Below, piece after piece: positions 43,800-56,297 of a DNA stretch of 64,000 nt. Source of the stretch: Bisporella sp. PMI_857. Lineage: Eukaryota > Ascomycota > Leotiomycetes > Helotiales > Helotiaceae. The stretch covers positions 62,001 to 126,000 of the forward strand of contig JAJSPD010000033.1 in assembly GCA_021307315.1 (NCBI GenBank), given 5' to 3'. The notes beneath the pieces were generated by a model. That model worked only from the letters and a program-made list of their open reading frames with translations, had not been told where the DNA came from and did no database searches. The position numbers and the translations under genes are program-made. Position 1 is the stretch's first letter; every line of letters starts with the position of its first letter.

Positions 43800-45765
43800 A
43801 TATGCTACGCCGAGACAAAGCAATCGCCAGGAACGACAAAAGACGCCAGGACGGCATCCAAATCAAATCTTTGACAGCAAACTTAGCTCAGGCGTTGCCA
43901 GAAGGCTATCTGCCTGATCAGCCAGCTATTCAACCAGACAGCCAGCAGCCTGCGCTTAGGGAATCAAGTCCTGTTACAGCCAGCCAGAATCGCACTCAAG
44001 CTAGCGCCTACGGGCCAACCTGGGCCCGGGAGACCAGCAAGAACCTGAAGCTTATAGCTAAATAACTTTCACGTCCTTACGACTACAAGCCGAGCAAGGT
44101 CAAGCCTAAACCTCGGCCAGGAGACCTCGCTGAAGCAGAGGGAAATAGCCGGCTTTTACGCTTAGACATCAGAATGGTTTCCGGCAATGGGTTTATACTC
44201 AACGGCCGACAACAAGGAATTGAATTGTTTTTAATTACTTTAGACGCCCTAGATCGAATGATCGCAGATCGGAAGCAGAAGCGGCAACCTGTTGAGCCAG
44301 AGGAATCCCTGAAAGACAAAATCCTTAGCACTTACTATAGTCGATCAGCTTTCTTCTCAAAACGAAACACAGATACTTTAGCCCTACACCGAAGCATCGA
44401 CCACAAGATTGAGCTTACAGAAAACAATACTTTGGGGTTTTGCCATTTGAACAAGCAGTCAATTGAGGAACTCGAAGCTATGCGAGACTACTTGACGGCC
44501 AATTTGGGGAAAGGTTTTGTTGTTACTAGCAAAGCTTTTTTTGCTTCATTTGTCCTGTTTGTACGGAAGTCTGACGGCTCACTTCGTTTTTGTGTCGACT
44601 ACCGGAAACTGAATTCTTTGACTAAAAAGAACCGGTATTTTTTGCTATTGATCGACGAAACTCTAGCTAAGTTGAGCAAAGCTAAAGTTTTCATAAAGCT
44701 AGATATCCGCCAAGCTTTTCACCGGATCCGAATCTCTCCTGAATCTGAGGAGCTTACAGCATTCCGCACTCGCTATAGCTTGTTTCAGTACAAAGCTCTG
44801 CTTTTGGCTTTACTAACGGGCCGGCAACTTTCCAGAGTTATATCAACGACGCTTTTCGAGACTTGCTGGATGTGATTTGTACAGCATATCTTGACGATAT
44901 CCTCATTTACTCTGAAGACGAGCTACAGCACGAAGCACACGTAAAGCAAGTGATCGACCGATTGCAAGCTGCAGACTTACAGGCCGACATCAAAAATTGT
45001 GAATTCAGTGTGAAGCGGACAAAGTACCTGGGATTCATCATTTCGACTGACGGCATCCAAGTAGATCCGGACAAGATACAAGTGATCAAAAACTGGGAAC
45101 CTCCCAAAACAGTCAAAATAGTTCAATCTTTTCTAGGATTTTGCAATTTCTATAAAAGGTTTATTCGGAGCTACAGCCAGATCGCAGCACTGCTGACTCA
45201 GTTGACTCCTGCTGATTATAAGTTTGTTTTCGACAGCAAGTGCACCCAAACATTCGACAAGCTTAAAGCTATGCTGATGAGAGCTTCTTTGTTGGCTTAC
45301 TACGACTTAGACAGCCAGCGCATGCTTGATACGGATGCTTCTGACACAGTAGTGGCAGTCGTGTTCTCCCAGAAAGGACTTAACGGCGAGTGGCATCTTG
45401 TAGGGTATTTCTCCAAAATTATGGCCTCTGCAGAGACCAATTACCCGATTCACGACAAAGAAATGCTAGCTATTGTCAAAGCTTTGCAGTACTGGCGTGC
45501 TGAGCTCGAAAGCACTAAAGATTACATCAAGGTAATCACGGACCACAAAGCCCTGGAATATTTCATGTCTAGCAAACTGCTTTCAGCCAGACAAGCTTGC
45601 TGGGCTGAGATTCTTTCTCAGTACCATTTCAAGATATTTTACAAGCCAGGCAAGCAAAACAAAGCCGACCCTTTGACATGGCAAGACTGGACCAAACGCT
45701 TAAATCAAACAAAACGAGATAATCGAGATCGGACTCTTTTATCTCCAGCACACCTCTATAAGTAG
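43800..45765 (+). mobile_element. Gypsy-type retrotransposon RT-RNase H, decayed
   Basis: The RT domain shows FVLFVRKSDGSLRFCVDYRK, IKLDIRQAFHRIRI, then a one-base loss near 44805, then TAYLDDILIYSE with the catalytic YLDD. Next come FLGFCNFYKRFIRSYSQIA, and RNase H with DTDASDTVVAVVFSQ and ITDHKALEYFM. A stop near 44063 separates the upstream acidic part. The frame ends at 45765 shortly after NKADPLTW, and integrase is missing. The 3' side abuts a truncated Copia LTR at 45796. Confidence 0.92.
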
Positions 45766-45795
45766 AGAGATTCTCTCCTGTAGTTCATGTTCTAC

Positions 45796-47325
45796 AACCT
45801 TCAGCAATTGACTCCTTTTACCTCATACCCTCTGAAGGCCATGTGACTCTCTTCTTCTATTTCAATAGGCTATGAGGCCTGGCGAGCTTCGACAGCGCTC
45901 AATCTATCAATAAAGAACGGATCTATTCGACAGTCGCGTTACGTCAAGATGTCATTTGAAAGCAGTATGGGGACAAAGGTTGATACAATTACAATTGGAG
46001 AAATCAAGATTCCTAAGCTTACGCACATGAACTACTATACGTGGAAGGATGACGCGGAATCGGTATTGTATCAACGAAGAGAATGGATGTACGTCGAAAC
46101 GGAGCAAGCTACTGATGCCAAAGAGAAAAAACGCTTTAAATACAAAGACGCTTATCACACTTTAAGGTTGATTATTTCTAAGGAAGTGTGGCCCGACTAT
46201 AGTACTCTCAAAACAGCCAAGAAAGTATGGGATGCTATTAAAACATACTTTGAGAGCAAAGCAGCAAATCAACAAGGTCTGTTACTGGCACAACTAGACT
46301 TTACAAGCATAGAATCGGGAGAAAGCATGCTGACGTACTTGACGCGTATTCAAAAGATTGTCAGCGAGCTAAAGGCTTGTGGTGGCGATATCAGTACGGT
46401 CAGCCACACGGGAGCTATTTTGAGAGGCTTACTACGTGACTACTCAACAGTCAGAACTATTGCAAACACACATCGCGGAGATGTAGAAATAGTTAAGACT
46501 TTTCTTTTGGGAGAAAAAGCTTCGCTGAAGGAACAGGAAGCAAAGAGTGGTACGGGAAGGCACTACGCTATGGCCGCGAACAGAAGCAATGTCACGTGCT
46601 ACAACTGTGGCGAAAAAGGACATTTTGTTAGGAATTGCTCGAAGCCTATTGAAGACCCGCTTCCTTTTAGAGGGAAAGGAAAGAAAAAGGGTGAAGAGCA
46701 AAAATCGGGCAATGACCAGAATCAAAGCGATACCAAGGAAGAGAACAAAAGCCCACGGAAGGTTGGCTATATGGCTAAAAGGCCTATGAGTGATTCTCAA
46801 GCACCCGAGTGGTTCCTTGATTCTAGAGCAAGTAATCACATGACTAGTGATCTATTGACGTTTTGTACGTTCAAGGAAATACAGCCTATTTACATCACTA
46901 TTGATGACAACACAGAAGTGGAAGCAACAGGAATAGGCTCGGTTGTTATTCAAACTGTCGGCCAGAAAGGGCCAATAGACCTCGAGCTGTCAGAGCTATT
47001 ATATTTGGAGCGATTCGAGTCAAATTGCATTGTATCTCTGCAACAACTAACTAACAAAGGAGCCCAGGTTACGTTTAAGAAGGACCAGGCTGTCATTCAG
47101 CATTCTGCTAAGGAAAGCGTGGTTGCATACCGGGATTACAGAAAAGGCCTGTTTCGCCTGCAAAATCGATTAGGTAAATCGATGTATATGGCCACTCCGA
47201 AGCAAAAAGAAGAGCTTAGTTTGATGAATAGTAGGTTCAACCACATCAACTACGGGTAGTTGGCCAAGACAAAGAATCACGTACGAGGGATGGAAGAAGT
47301 AGATACTTCTACAAAAGAAACCTGT
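45796..47325 (+). mobile_element. second Copia copy: partial LTR and gag-protease
   Basis: 45796-45867 is the right-hand part of the 98-bp Copia LTR. The ATG at 45949 opens 436 codons closely similar to the copy at 21.2-23.6 kb. The zinc knuckle is CYNCGEKGHFVRNC. The protease triad motif is DSRASNHMTS instead of DSGASDHMTG, so the key glycine is lost. A stop occurs after FNHINYG (47257-47259) where the sister has a longer frame, and homology ends at about 47325, where LINE sequence begins. Confidence 0.9.
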
Positions 47326-47544
47326 TCAACAAAGCTCGCCTTAGTTCCGAGTCCCCTTTCACGGCTTCCACTACTTGGATTGCCAGATTTCCAAGCAATA
47401 TCAGTGCTCTTCCCCCAACGCTTCTATTATTCGGAGCCAGAGTCTCTATCAAACCACTGCCAAAGAAAGTAGCAACTATACAGTGCAATCGCTGTTTAAT
47501 GTGGCACAACGAACGAACTTGTGTCAGAGCTCCCTGTTGCCGCC
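47326..47544 (+). mobile_element. LINE ORF1 fragment with zinc knuckle
   Basis: It starts in the same region as the end of the 42.85-43.56 kb fragment (WIARFPSN shared) and continues to VATIQCNRCLMWHNERTCVR, a CX2CX4HX4C-type knuckle followed by another cysteine pair. It ends at a reversed family-D LTR. Confidence 0.75.
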
Positions 47545-47765
47545 TGTAACAGCCAGGATCAGTCAAACCAGTTCAAATCTCCGGATATGGAATAAAAGTC
47601 CTTCCGGTAGAGATTAAGGATTTCAGCTGCAGTACCTTCAGGGCTGCAAACGGAATAACCAGCCCATGGTCAGTTACAGGCTTGCAGCCGCAACGAGAGA
47701 GTATGACCTAGACTGTCGTAGGCTCCAGCTACAGTACTTTCAGGCGGTGAAAGCACTAGTACGGT
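47545..47765 (-). mobile_element. partial LTR, family D
   Basis: It begins tgtaacagccaggatc, the complement of the LTR end seen at 21740 and 60770, and continues through ccggatatgg and cagctgcagtac. The far end is lost. No target duplication could be assigned. Confidence 0.75.
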
Positions 47766-48057
47766 GATATTTAGATCAAGCTTATAACTATTGATTTTTT
47801 TTGGTGCGAATAGACGACTTTGAGCAGTCAGTAACCCTGGTGACGATGATGATTCCTTGAAGGGAGGCACGGCATAGTTGATTTGAGTTTTGAGAAGTAA
47901 GAGATTCTCATAGCCGTGTAAATTGGCTGTGTTTTTGGTGATTTCGAGAATCGCGTACTGATGGCTATTAGTATAAAAACCTCGACATTTCCCTTCCTTC
48001 GATTCAGTATCACCTCTTGTATTATCCATATTACTTTATTGTATTCGAATCCGCTAC
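47766..48057. other. spacer upstream of the hAT remnant
   Basis: No coding match. A TATA-like tataaaa near 47974 precedes the first transposase-like frame and may be its former promoter. Confidence 0.35.
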
Positions 48058-49797
48058 TATGTCGTTCTCAGAATCACCTAATTGCCTTCTCGACCATACT
48101 CAACTTGTGGAATCGCTCGTTGTCAATCAAAGATTCATATTACAACTGATGCGTGATCGTCACTTAACGGCATACCCACTTTGGTCATTATTTGCTACGG
48201 CATTTTCGACAACAAATACGACCGCATTCTCCTTAGTTTGGAGGAGATAATTGGTGCTCATACAGGCCAGAATCTTGTTTAACACGTTGTCAATCAGTTA
48301 GAACTATGGGGAGTATTTAAAAGCCTTTATAGGCCCGGTTTTGTAGTTATTGACAACGCTTCCTCGATGGATGCTATGATGCGCGAAATGAGCGAAAGTA
48401 AGGGTTTTAATACCGCTGCATTCTTTCTGCAAAAATAATAGGCTTTCTTACTAACTTTTGCAGTTATTCAAGAGAAATATAGCAAAGATTGGGGCCCTAA
48501 AACTTATCGTATTCGCCGTCAAGGTCACGTTATTAATCTGGCTAGTAAGGCTTTTCTTCAAACCGCCTTTGGCGATTCTATCGACGAAATACTCGCTCCT
48601 GCAAATAACGCTTGTTGGGATATTCTCAGTGAAGAAGAACTAAAGGAATGGAGGAGATATGGGCCTATTGGAAAGGCTTATAATAACGCTAATTTAATAG
48701 CTTGTTCCCCAGAGCACCTTCAGCAATTTAGGGCAATATTTTAACGGTGGGTGATTTGCCGTGATAACGTTACAAGGTAAATATTTGCTTTACAGTTGCT
48801 TTTGTACTATTAGTACGAACTTTACTAATTAGCACTATCTTTATTTAGGTGGTACTCTTTCTTAAGAACGATCAAATCGATTTTATCACCTTGTATTCGC
48901 GATGCTTTGCCTAAGTTTTACAAAAAGCACCCTAGCGCAATTTCCTTTCCTGATCGAATTACCAACGACAACTACGTTGAATTGGATCGTATTGTAGAGT
49001 TCCTTCAACTTCTCGAAGACGCTACTCTATTTACGGAATCACATAAGGGTACTATGGAGAAATGGCTACCTAATTTGGAGTTTGTGATAGAGTGTTTTGA
49101 GAACGGCAAAGAACGTTATAAGGATAACGCTTTCCTTTCAGCGTTGATCAGCTCAGGCTGGGAGAAGCTTAATAATACACTTTTACGGATGAATCTCTAG
49201 CCTACGCTCTTGGTGTTGTGCTAGATCCTACTCCAAAATGGGCCTATTTTGAGGAAGCTTGGGCTCATCAGCCGGAATGGTTGATTTCTATAAAAGACAG
49301 AATCGAGCAATACTGGAAGATGGAATACAAGGATAAAAGTAAGCGTTTAATGATTCCAATACGAATTTGGTGCTAATCGACATTCAGTAACTCCTCGAGC
49401 TAGATCTACAGCTTCTAGCTTTGCTGACGTTGAAGAACTCTCTCAAAACGCGTTTGTAGCTCATTTTCAAAGCGTCATCGACCAGGATATCGAAATCAGG
49501 ATGGCGAGCTACAGAATTGCCTTTCTCTTCCCATCCATCAAGTAGCTTTTGGGGATAGCTTCGACCCTCGAGCTTGGTGGCTAGCGCACTGAAATCAATG
49601 GCCAAACCTATCACAAATGGCTATTGATATTCTAGGAATACCTGCGATGTCGACCGGCGCTGAAAGGCCGTTTTCCAGCGCAAAATTAACTATTACAGAT
49701 CGACGAAATCGCCTTAATATGAGAACTGTAGCTTCATTAGAAAAGCTCAAACAGTGGATGGGCGTTGGTAGCTTATTTACGACGAGTTTGTGTTGGT
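48058..49797 (+). pseudogene. hAT-family transposase remnant
   Basis: Pieces in several frames include YRPGFVVIDNASSMDAMM, RIRRQGHVINLASKAFL, WLPNLEFVIECFENGKERYK, then ALGVVLDPTPKWAYFEEAW. The C-terminal dimerisation region has WWLAH, stop, NQWPNLSQMAIDILGIPAMS and ERPFSSAKLTITDRRNRLN. This last block is the hallmark of hAT transposases. Numerous stops and shifts make it inactive. The N-terminal BED zinc finger and terminal inverted repeats were not found. Copia sequence follows directly at 49798. Confidence 0.88.
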
Positions 49798-51115
49798 ATG
49801 GCCCTTCCTTTGAATTCTGAAGTGCTAGTATGGAGGGAAGGCAATACGGGCCAGCCTGGCCTTTGGTCAGGCCCATTCAACCTTATTAGCCAGGAAGGAG
49901 AGAATTGCGTTCTAGCTCTACCTAACGACCCCGTAAACACCACGCTACTGCGAACGCCGCTGACGTGGTAAGCCACCTCCAACCAGAGCTTTTCCAGGCC
50001 GAGAACCAGTTCAAGGAATCCCGTAACAAGAAGATCCTTGGCCTTCTTAAGAAAGGCGTATTTGAGGCCACCCCACGAGAGAACGTTCCTCCGGGAATCC
50101 GCGTATTCAATTCAAGGTTTGTCGACGAAATCAAGAACAAAGGCACCACCAAAGCTTACGAGAAATCTCGTTTAGTCGTTCAAGCTTACAACGATCACGA
50201 GAGGGATATCGTTCTCACCCAGTTACCAACGATCCAGCGGATGAGCCAGCGCCTAATCTTCTGTATTACGGCGATCCTGCAAAGCCCTGATATTAAGCTT
50301 TATTTGAAAGACATATCCCAGGCTTACGTTCAGTCAGTTACGAAGCTGAACCGTGATTTTTACATCAACCCCCCGCAAGAGCTCTTTACGGAGCTGAATT
50401 TATAGCCAGGCGAGATTCTACGAGTCGTAAAGCCTCTTTACGGAGTGCCAGAGGCCGGTAATCACTGGTTCAAGACGTATTACAATCACCACGTCAAGAA
50501 CCTCGAAATGAACCCCTCGACTTACGACCGTGCCTACTATATCGAAACGCCGATTCTTTCGGCCTTGTAGGCTTGCAAACTGATGACACTCTTTACTTAG
50601 CTGATGGCTCTTTTGCAACAACCGAACAGCAACAACTTGAGAAAGCCCAATTCCTCGCAAAAGAACGAGAACACTTTACAGTAGGTCAACTAATGAAGTT
50701 CAACAGGTGCACAATACACCTTACGGGCGAAGGCACCGTTACAGTCAATCAAGAGAACCAGTGCAACAACCTGGTAACTGTAAATGAACAGCCAACCTCC
50801 ACAACAAGCTCCAGGGGCGTTACCCGAACCAACCTCTCTCCTCGCGATCAATACGTAGCTCAACGAGCTAGAGGAGCGTACATAGCTTCAATGTGTCAGC
50901 CCGAAGCTTCCTTCGATCTATCCTGTGCTGCCCAGGTGACTGATCCTGAGAAAGCTGACATTACGGCCCTGAACAAGCGTCTTCAATGGCAACTCGAGAA
51001 CTCTACCAAAAGTCTGAATTACGTCCCATTAGACCCGCAAACTCTCCGCTTAATCGTTTTCACGGGCGCAAGCTTTGCTAATAATAAGGACCTATTATCA
51101 CAAATCGGCTGCGTA
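49798..51115 (+). mobile_element. third Copia-type fragment: RT and RNase H, decayed
   Basis: It reads VWREGNTGQPGLWSGPFNLI, then RNKKILGLLKKGVFE, YLKDISQAYVQS, ILRVVKPLYGVPEAGNHWF, LQTDDTLYLADGS (the metal-binding DD) and the RNase H beginning FTGASFANNKDLLSQIGCV. Stops at 50403-50405 and 50568-50570 break the frame. This copy is of a different Copia lineage from the gag copies at 21-24 and 46-47 kb. It is cut near 51115 by a family-D LTR fragment. Confidence 0.9.
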
Positions 51116-51218
51116 ATTGTACTATATTACATTTACATTGCTCACCACGTGCTTTTATAACATACGTGTCCTCACCTGCTATATTACAATCCCTCCTGCT
51201 GCCCTCTATTTGTTACAA
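51116..51218 (-). mobile_element. partial LTR, family D
   Basis: The reverse strand starts TGTAACAAATAGAGGGCAG and continues gcaggagggattg and gtgaggacacgtatgtta, matching 60091 onwards. Only about the first 100 bp remain. Confidence 0.8.
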
Positions 51219-51513
51219 GGACCAACGATTCGAGACCTGGTATTAGGAGAAGCGTTACCAAGAAGTTGGCGTGGTTGTTTTATAAGCGTTGACTTTCGAT
51301 ATTTAGCGCGATTCGTCTAGACTTGTGGCCACCTGCTGAATCGTTGAAATGATTCCCAACTGAGTCCCAAAAATAGACGCTGACAACTTCTAAGCAGTCA
51401 GAACCTCGTTGGACTTAGGCAGTACAATGCAAACATAGTTGAGAATGATGCATTGGAAGTCAAGTACTACAGCCGCCATGGTGAGATAGAGTGTGGGTTG
51501 AAGTCGGAAGAGC

Positions 51514-54064
51514 TAAAATCGGGGGGATGATACACGTGCCCCCCTTGTAGAAATGAAGGCGGTCAGAAAAATTTGCTGGAGTCTGCACCCAAATTCGCTG
51601 CTTGATAGCATTTTGACCTCGTTGTTGCCACCTCGCCGGCGTTCTTCTATTGTGCACTTTATTATCAAAATATGGCCTCCGCTGCATCTGCCATAGTAGA
51701 TTTGCCCTGCGCTGAAGCTTCAAGCATCGCTGTACAACCCTTATCACTTCCTCCGGAAAGCGAATTCGACTCGTATGAAGCTGTTTACGCGTTTGCGCAA
51801 GCTCACGCAAAGTCAGCTTTGTACGCTTTCGTAGTAGGAAAAGCTGATCGCCGTAAAGGCCGTGTACTACGATATCTCAATTGTCAGCGTGGAGGCTGTG
51901 CGCAAACAGCTGAGTACAGACCTGGAGTCGAAAATCAGCATCGTAAAAGAAAGCGAAATACAGCAAAAACCGGATGCCTTTTTTCGATCAAGGTCCGCGA
52001 GCGTACGGATGGCACATGGGATCTTTGCCACCGTGAGGGTGCAAAATATAATACTCATAATCACCCTCCAGCTGAAGCTTCCAGCGCTTTTGCAGCTCAC
52101 CGCCAGCTGAGTGCTTCTCAATTAGAGGTCGTACAATCTAATCGCAAAGCTAGAATCGAACCAGCTCGAACTGTAATTGCTCTTCAACTACAAAATCCTT
52201 CACTCCGAATTATACCTCGCGATATTTATAACATTAACGCGCAAATCGACCGTGAAAAAGGAAAAGGAAAGCCACCAGCTGAAGCTTTTGTTGCAAAGTT
52301 AAAAAAGCAAAAAGCTGCGAAGGAAGTCGTTTTTGAGGTCGAACAAGATAGTCAAGGTCATATAACTTTCTTGTTTATTGCACTTGTAAAGTCAGTGGAA
52401 TATTTGAATCAAAACGCAGAAGTTGTATTGCTCGATTGTACGTACAAAACCAACAAATTTGATATGCTTTTGCTTCATATTATAAGTGTTGACGGCTTGA
52501 ATCAAAGCTTCACTATTGCAATTTGCTTTCTTGATCAAAAAACTAAAGAAAACTACAATAAAGCGGTTTTACAGCTTCGTCAGCTTTTCAACTTTTTAGT
52601 GTATCCTTCTGTACTTGCCACCGATTGCGAAGTTGCTTTAATCTCTGCTCTTGAACGTCATTTTCCAGCAATTCGTACTAAAGTTGTTTTTTGCTTTTGG
52701 CATATTCTTAAGAACGTTACTCTTCATTGCAAGCCGAAATCCGAGACTATAGATCGCTGGGAGCTGTTTCTGAAAAGATTTTGTAAAGTTGTTCAAGCTA
52801 AAACTGAGAAGGAATTCGAAGATATACTTGCAGAATAGAAAGCTGATTTTCACTGGAACGACGGTCATCCACATCAAGCTAGTAAGCTTTCAGCAACGTC
52901 AGTACAAATTCAAGAACAAGCCGAATTCGAGCTCGAACGCTTTGCTTTAGTATACTGTATTGGCCAGTGGTTAACGATTCATAAGTCGAAGGTTGTACAC
53001 GCTTGGATAGATCGATTTTTCCATGCAGGAGCACGTACAACGTCTCGACTCGAAGAAAGTCATCGTACACTCAAAAAATAGATAGGAAGCTCTAATAGTG
53101 ATTTAGCTCGAGTTTGGGAAGCTGCGCAAAGCGCAATAATTGTCGAATCAAATCGAATAGAACAAGCACGAGCTCGAAAGCTTCAGTCGATCCCTATACC
53201 TTTGTCGAGTCAATTTTTTCATGACGTAGTAGGCAAGATCACAAGATTTGGGTTGTATAAGCTGAAAAAGCAATATGACTATTATCGACGCTACGAAAAG
53301 CTGGCAGACGATTCCAGTACAATTTGTACTGGCAATTTCTTCTCTTCTTTCGGCGTGCCTTGCTGGCATATAATCAAAGTCAAAATCACTAACAACGAAG
53401 CTATTCAGCCGCTTGACTTTCATCCTTTTTATCACTATTACCGGCCTTCTCCTGGCGCTGAACCTCTCATTTTCGAACCTCCTATACTCGATCCTATAAG
53501 CCGCCAACGACGTCGAACAGAAAAAGCTGAACGAAGAGCTCACGCGCGCCAGCACAATAGATTGCGAACAGCTCAAACAGGGAGAATATTAAGTCAATAT
53601 AAGCAAGCAATACTACCTTTACGTCACTGTTCAGCGTGTATACCTTACGGCCACGATAGAACCACTTGTCGAGGTTGTCGATCAACTGGCCATACTCGTA
53701 GTAATTGCCCTATTCGACCACCTGATCAACCTCAAATACCATATATCCCACCTTATCAACCGCCAGCTTTCGACTCATTCTACAACAGTCAAAACTACTC
53801 AAATCACACTCAAATCGAAGGAAGGCTGCTGCAAGCCGATGAGTGGGTGCCTGCAACGCAATACGCGGCTGAATTCCAAAGCCAATTGACACGCTTTTAC
53901 TAATACTCGATTTAATGTATCTACTTGGCCAAACCCTTTTTAATACAAAGCTTTCTTCACTTCAGCATTTTTTTTAGGTGCGCCTCCCATACAAATTTGA
54001 TGATTGGTGGCAGAAAATCATTTCTACAAGGGGGGGGGGCACGTGTATCATCCCCCTAAAATCG
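51514..54064 (+). mobile_element. Mutator-like element (MULE) with TIRs and 8-bp target duplication
   Basis: The element is 51522-54056. The left end gggggatgatacacgtgcc and the right end (its reverse complement at 54038-54056) extend into about 35-bp inverted repeats ending in a tttctacaa block. The C/G run inside the TIR has expanded on the right (10 G at 54030-54039 against 6 C on the left). TAAAATCG flanks both sides (51514-51521 and 54057-54064). It encloses one transposase frame in the same orientation. Confidence 0.95.
51672..53903 (+). pseudogene. MULE transposase, one frame with two TAG stops
   Basis: A single frame of 743 codons has TAG stops at 52836-52838 and 53079-53081 only. 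It shows an N-terminal FAR1-like zinc region (DRRKGRVLRYLNCQRGGC), the DDE/MULE domain with VVLLDCTYKTNKF (first Asp), VLATDCEVALI (second Asp) and FCFWHILKN, a SWIM-like zinc segment CTGNFFSSFGVPCWHIIK, and a C-terminal knuckle CRGCRSTGHTRSNC. Both stops stand where tryptophan (TGG) fits the family (ILAE-W-KADFHW and LKK-W-IGSS), so each could be one G-to-A change. Apart from these it looks intact. Confidence 0.9.
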
Positions 54065-54360
54065 AGAGAGAAATATATTAGGTATTGTGGGTGATGATTA
54101 GAGTTTAGGGGAGGGAAGGGGGGGACAGGGGTCGGACCAGGGCAGAGTACGCTACTGTATCCTGCTTACGCGCTAATGCAAGATTCTCGCTGGTGTATTA
54201 CTTGGCGTCTAATTGCATGTAAAAGGTAGAAGAGTGTACGAGGTACGAGTGTTGTAAAGACTAGTAGCGATAGGGACGTCCCCTTTTCCTGAGTATGTCA
54301 AAGCGTCTCCACATCCACGGTCAAATTTAGATGAGACAACGAATTCGAACTTAGTACCAT
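54065..54360. other. G-rich spacer next to the MULE
   Basis: Contains runs of G (tttaggggagggaaggggggg at about 54106-54125). No gene. Confidence 0.5.
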
Positions 54361-54379
54361 GACCTTTCGCGCATTCTTT

Positions 54380-54930
54380 CTAGCAGCCTTGGCCCTCCAG
54401 TCTCTTCAACAACGGCTCCCTTCTTGTCACAGATGAGCGGATCATTGCAATTTATGCGCAGGATGCAGAGCCGGCCCAGATCGCAAGCACCGGAAACACA
54501 GAAATTATCGACTCCACGGACAAAATCATCACTCCGGGCTTCAATGGCACCTATCAACACGGTTGGAATACGGCTTGGCGAATGCTGGCCTCGAATAATA
54601 TGACGTGGGGCTACTTTAATCATAAGTTTCCAGCTCACGTCGCTGGTTCCTCCGAGCCTGAAGAGATATACATCGGGCAGCTTATCGGAATTTACGAAGC
54701 ACTGAACGCAGGGGTCACAACGGTGCTCGATTATGCACACCATACATGGACTAAGGCCTCGGCAGAGGCAGTGCATAGGGCATCCATCAACAATGGTGCC
54801 AGAATCTTCCTCTGCGTATTCCATAGGCATCTTTGGGCACAAAATCACGCTGAAGCAGCAGGCAGCTTACTTCAGGGAGATTTCCCGCACATTTGACGAG
54901 CCTCAGGATTGCAAGTGATACTTGGGTTCA
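54380..54930 (+). pseudogene. amidohydrolase (cytosine-deaminase/ATZ-like) remnant
   Basis: The frame reads FNNGSLLVTDERIIAIYAQD, then IIDSTDKIITPGFNGTYQHGW, NNMTWGYFNHKFPAHVAGSS, YIGQLIGIYEALNAGVTTVL and HHTWTKASAEAVHRAS. The metal-binding motif is normally T-H-x-H after PGF; here it is TYQHGW, so one ligand is lost. The frame shifts near 54390 relative to the nearest ATG and ends within 190 codons of a family that is over 400 residues long. No convincing C-terminal part follows. Confidence 0.8.
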
Positions 54931-56297
54931 GGGAACGGCGACCCGATTCTTGAGCTGATACAACAAGAGGAAACCTGAGACAAGCATAAATAGTAGTTAG
55001 CTGTTTCGGTTAATTACCACTTTTCGATTTAGCAAAATAACTACGCGTTGCTTTAGCTTTGAGAGATGGTGCTATCATTGACAAAGACTGCCTACCTAGT
55101 TCAGCCGAGATCGTGGCCGAGAAAGCAACTCCAGCTGACGCGTCCATCCGTCATTAGCGCTCGAAATGAAAGAAATGGTGAGAAAGTCTTGAAGCCGCGT
55201 AGCACATGCCGCCGTGCTAGCCAACAGAACTAGGACGTCTGTGCAGCTCTCAGACATCGAACCCCGCCTCTGAAAGATGCAATTGCAATGGAAAGAGTGC
55301 CCTCCGAGCGTCACAATGATCTTGCTGCGGTGGCCATGACTCCCTCCTGATTCTCGCCAGGTCTCTCACCAGCAGGATGTCCAACCGAGGCTTTGCCGAA
55401 CCAAAAGCCGTGACGAAGCAAGCTGTCATGCAAATGATCATCCGCAACAGCCATGCAGGTAGGATTCAGCCCTCTTTCATCATATACCAGCACAGATCAA
55501 AGCATATAGCGCATACCAGCATCTCTGCCGCGCCATACTTTGCGTGAGGGTGTTGACCAGATCTTCTCACAGATACATATTTCCGCAGATACCGGCTCGG
55601 CAGCTGTCCGGTACGTCCTCGATAAGTCACATCATCTCGCACAGCCGGCTATACCAAAGAAAAAGCCTCTGCTTGCGCAATCACCAAAGGCAAAAGGTGG
55701 TGAGGGTTCAGCTGGAGAGCTGCGGCAGCTGAACCGTTGGGCTCATCCTTGTATCCTCGGTCAGTGCAGCACGATGCAGGAAATTCATCACCAACATGAC
55801 GACCATCGAAACTTACATGCAAGGTCCAGGCCAGGGGGTCCCGTGGGTAGGGGGATTGGGTGATGAGCAGGCAGGAGCTGGGGAAGAAGAGGGGGATGAG
55901 GATGGGAAGAGAAAGATGAGGATGGCCGCGGGGCCAGTTGAGGCAATGATAAGAAGCCACCATATCACTGCTACAATCACGATGCTACGTGAATTTAGCC
56001 AGATCCGAAAGGGTAAACGGACGTAGGTTCCATAATATCAATTGGTGATATCAGGCCCAACAAAAAGAATATATGGTTAATATCTTTTTTCATAATGTGG
56101 AGCTCAATTGCCGTATTAGCAATGAATGCGGGCATAAAGAATCTGTAGGGAAGTTCAGGGGGACTGTTATCGCCATGCTCTTGGCTGGGGAGAACGTGGC
56201 ACCAGCAGTATCTTTGATCGTGCCCTATAAAGAGAGCAGATGGCAGCACATAATTCCTTGAAAGCGATTCAGAATTTTTGTAGAGTCAAAGAACAAT
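54931..56297. other. intergenic, no supported gene
   Basis: Both strands have overlapping frames (for example 55540-55863 plus and 55649-55963 minus) without recognisable domains. They may be a decayed remainder of the amidohydrolase, but I could not align them. Confidence 0.4.
56225..56232 (+). promoter_or_regulatory. TATA-like element of the oxygenase gene
   Basis: ctataaag occurs about 70 nt before the ATG at 56298. Confidence 0.35.

Noticed and set aside
43562..45765. Family-C LTR as the 5' LTR of the Gypsy RT-RNase H gene
   Set aside because: By its TATA-like signal and comparison with the solo copy it faces the opposite way, and no 3' partner was found.
55540..56026. Overlapping frames on both strands considered as the rest of the amidohydrolase
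   Set aside because: No metal-ligand or C-terminal motif of the family could be aligned in any frame.
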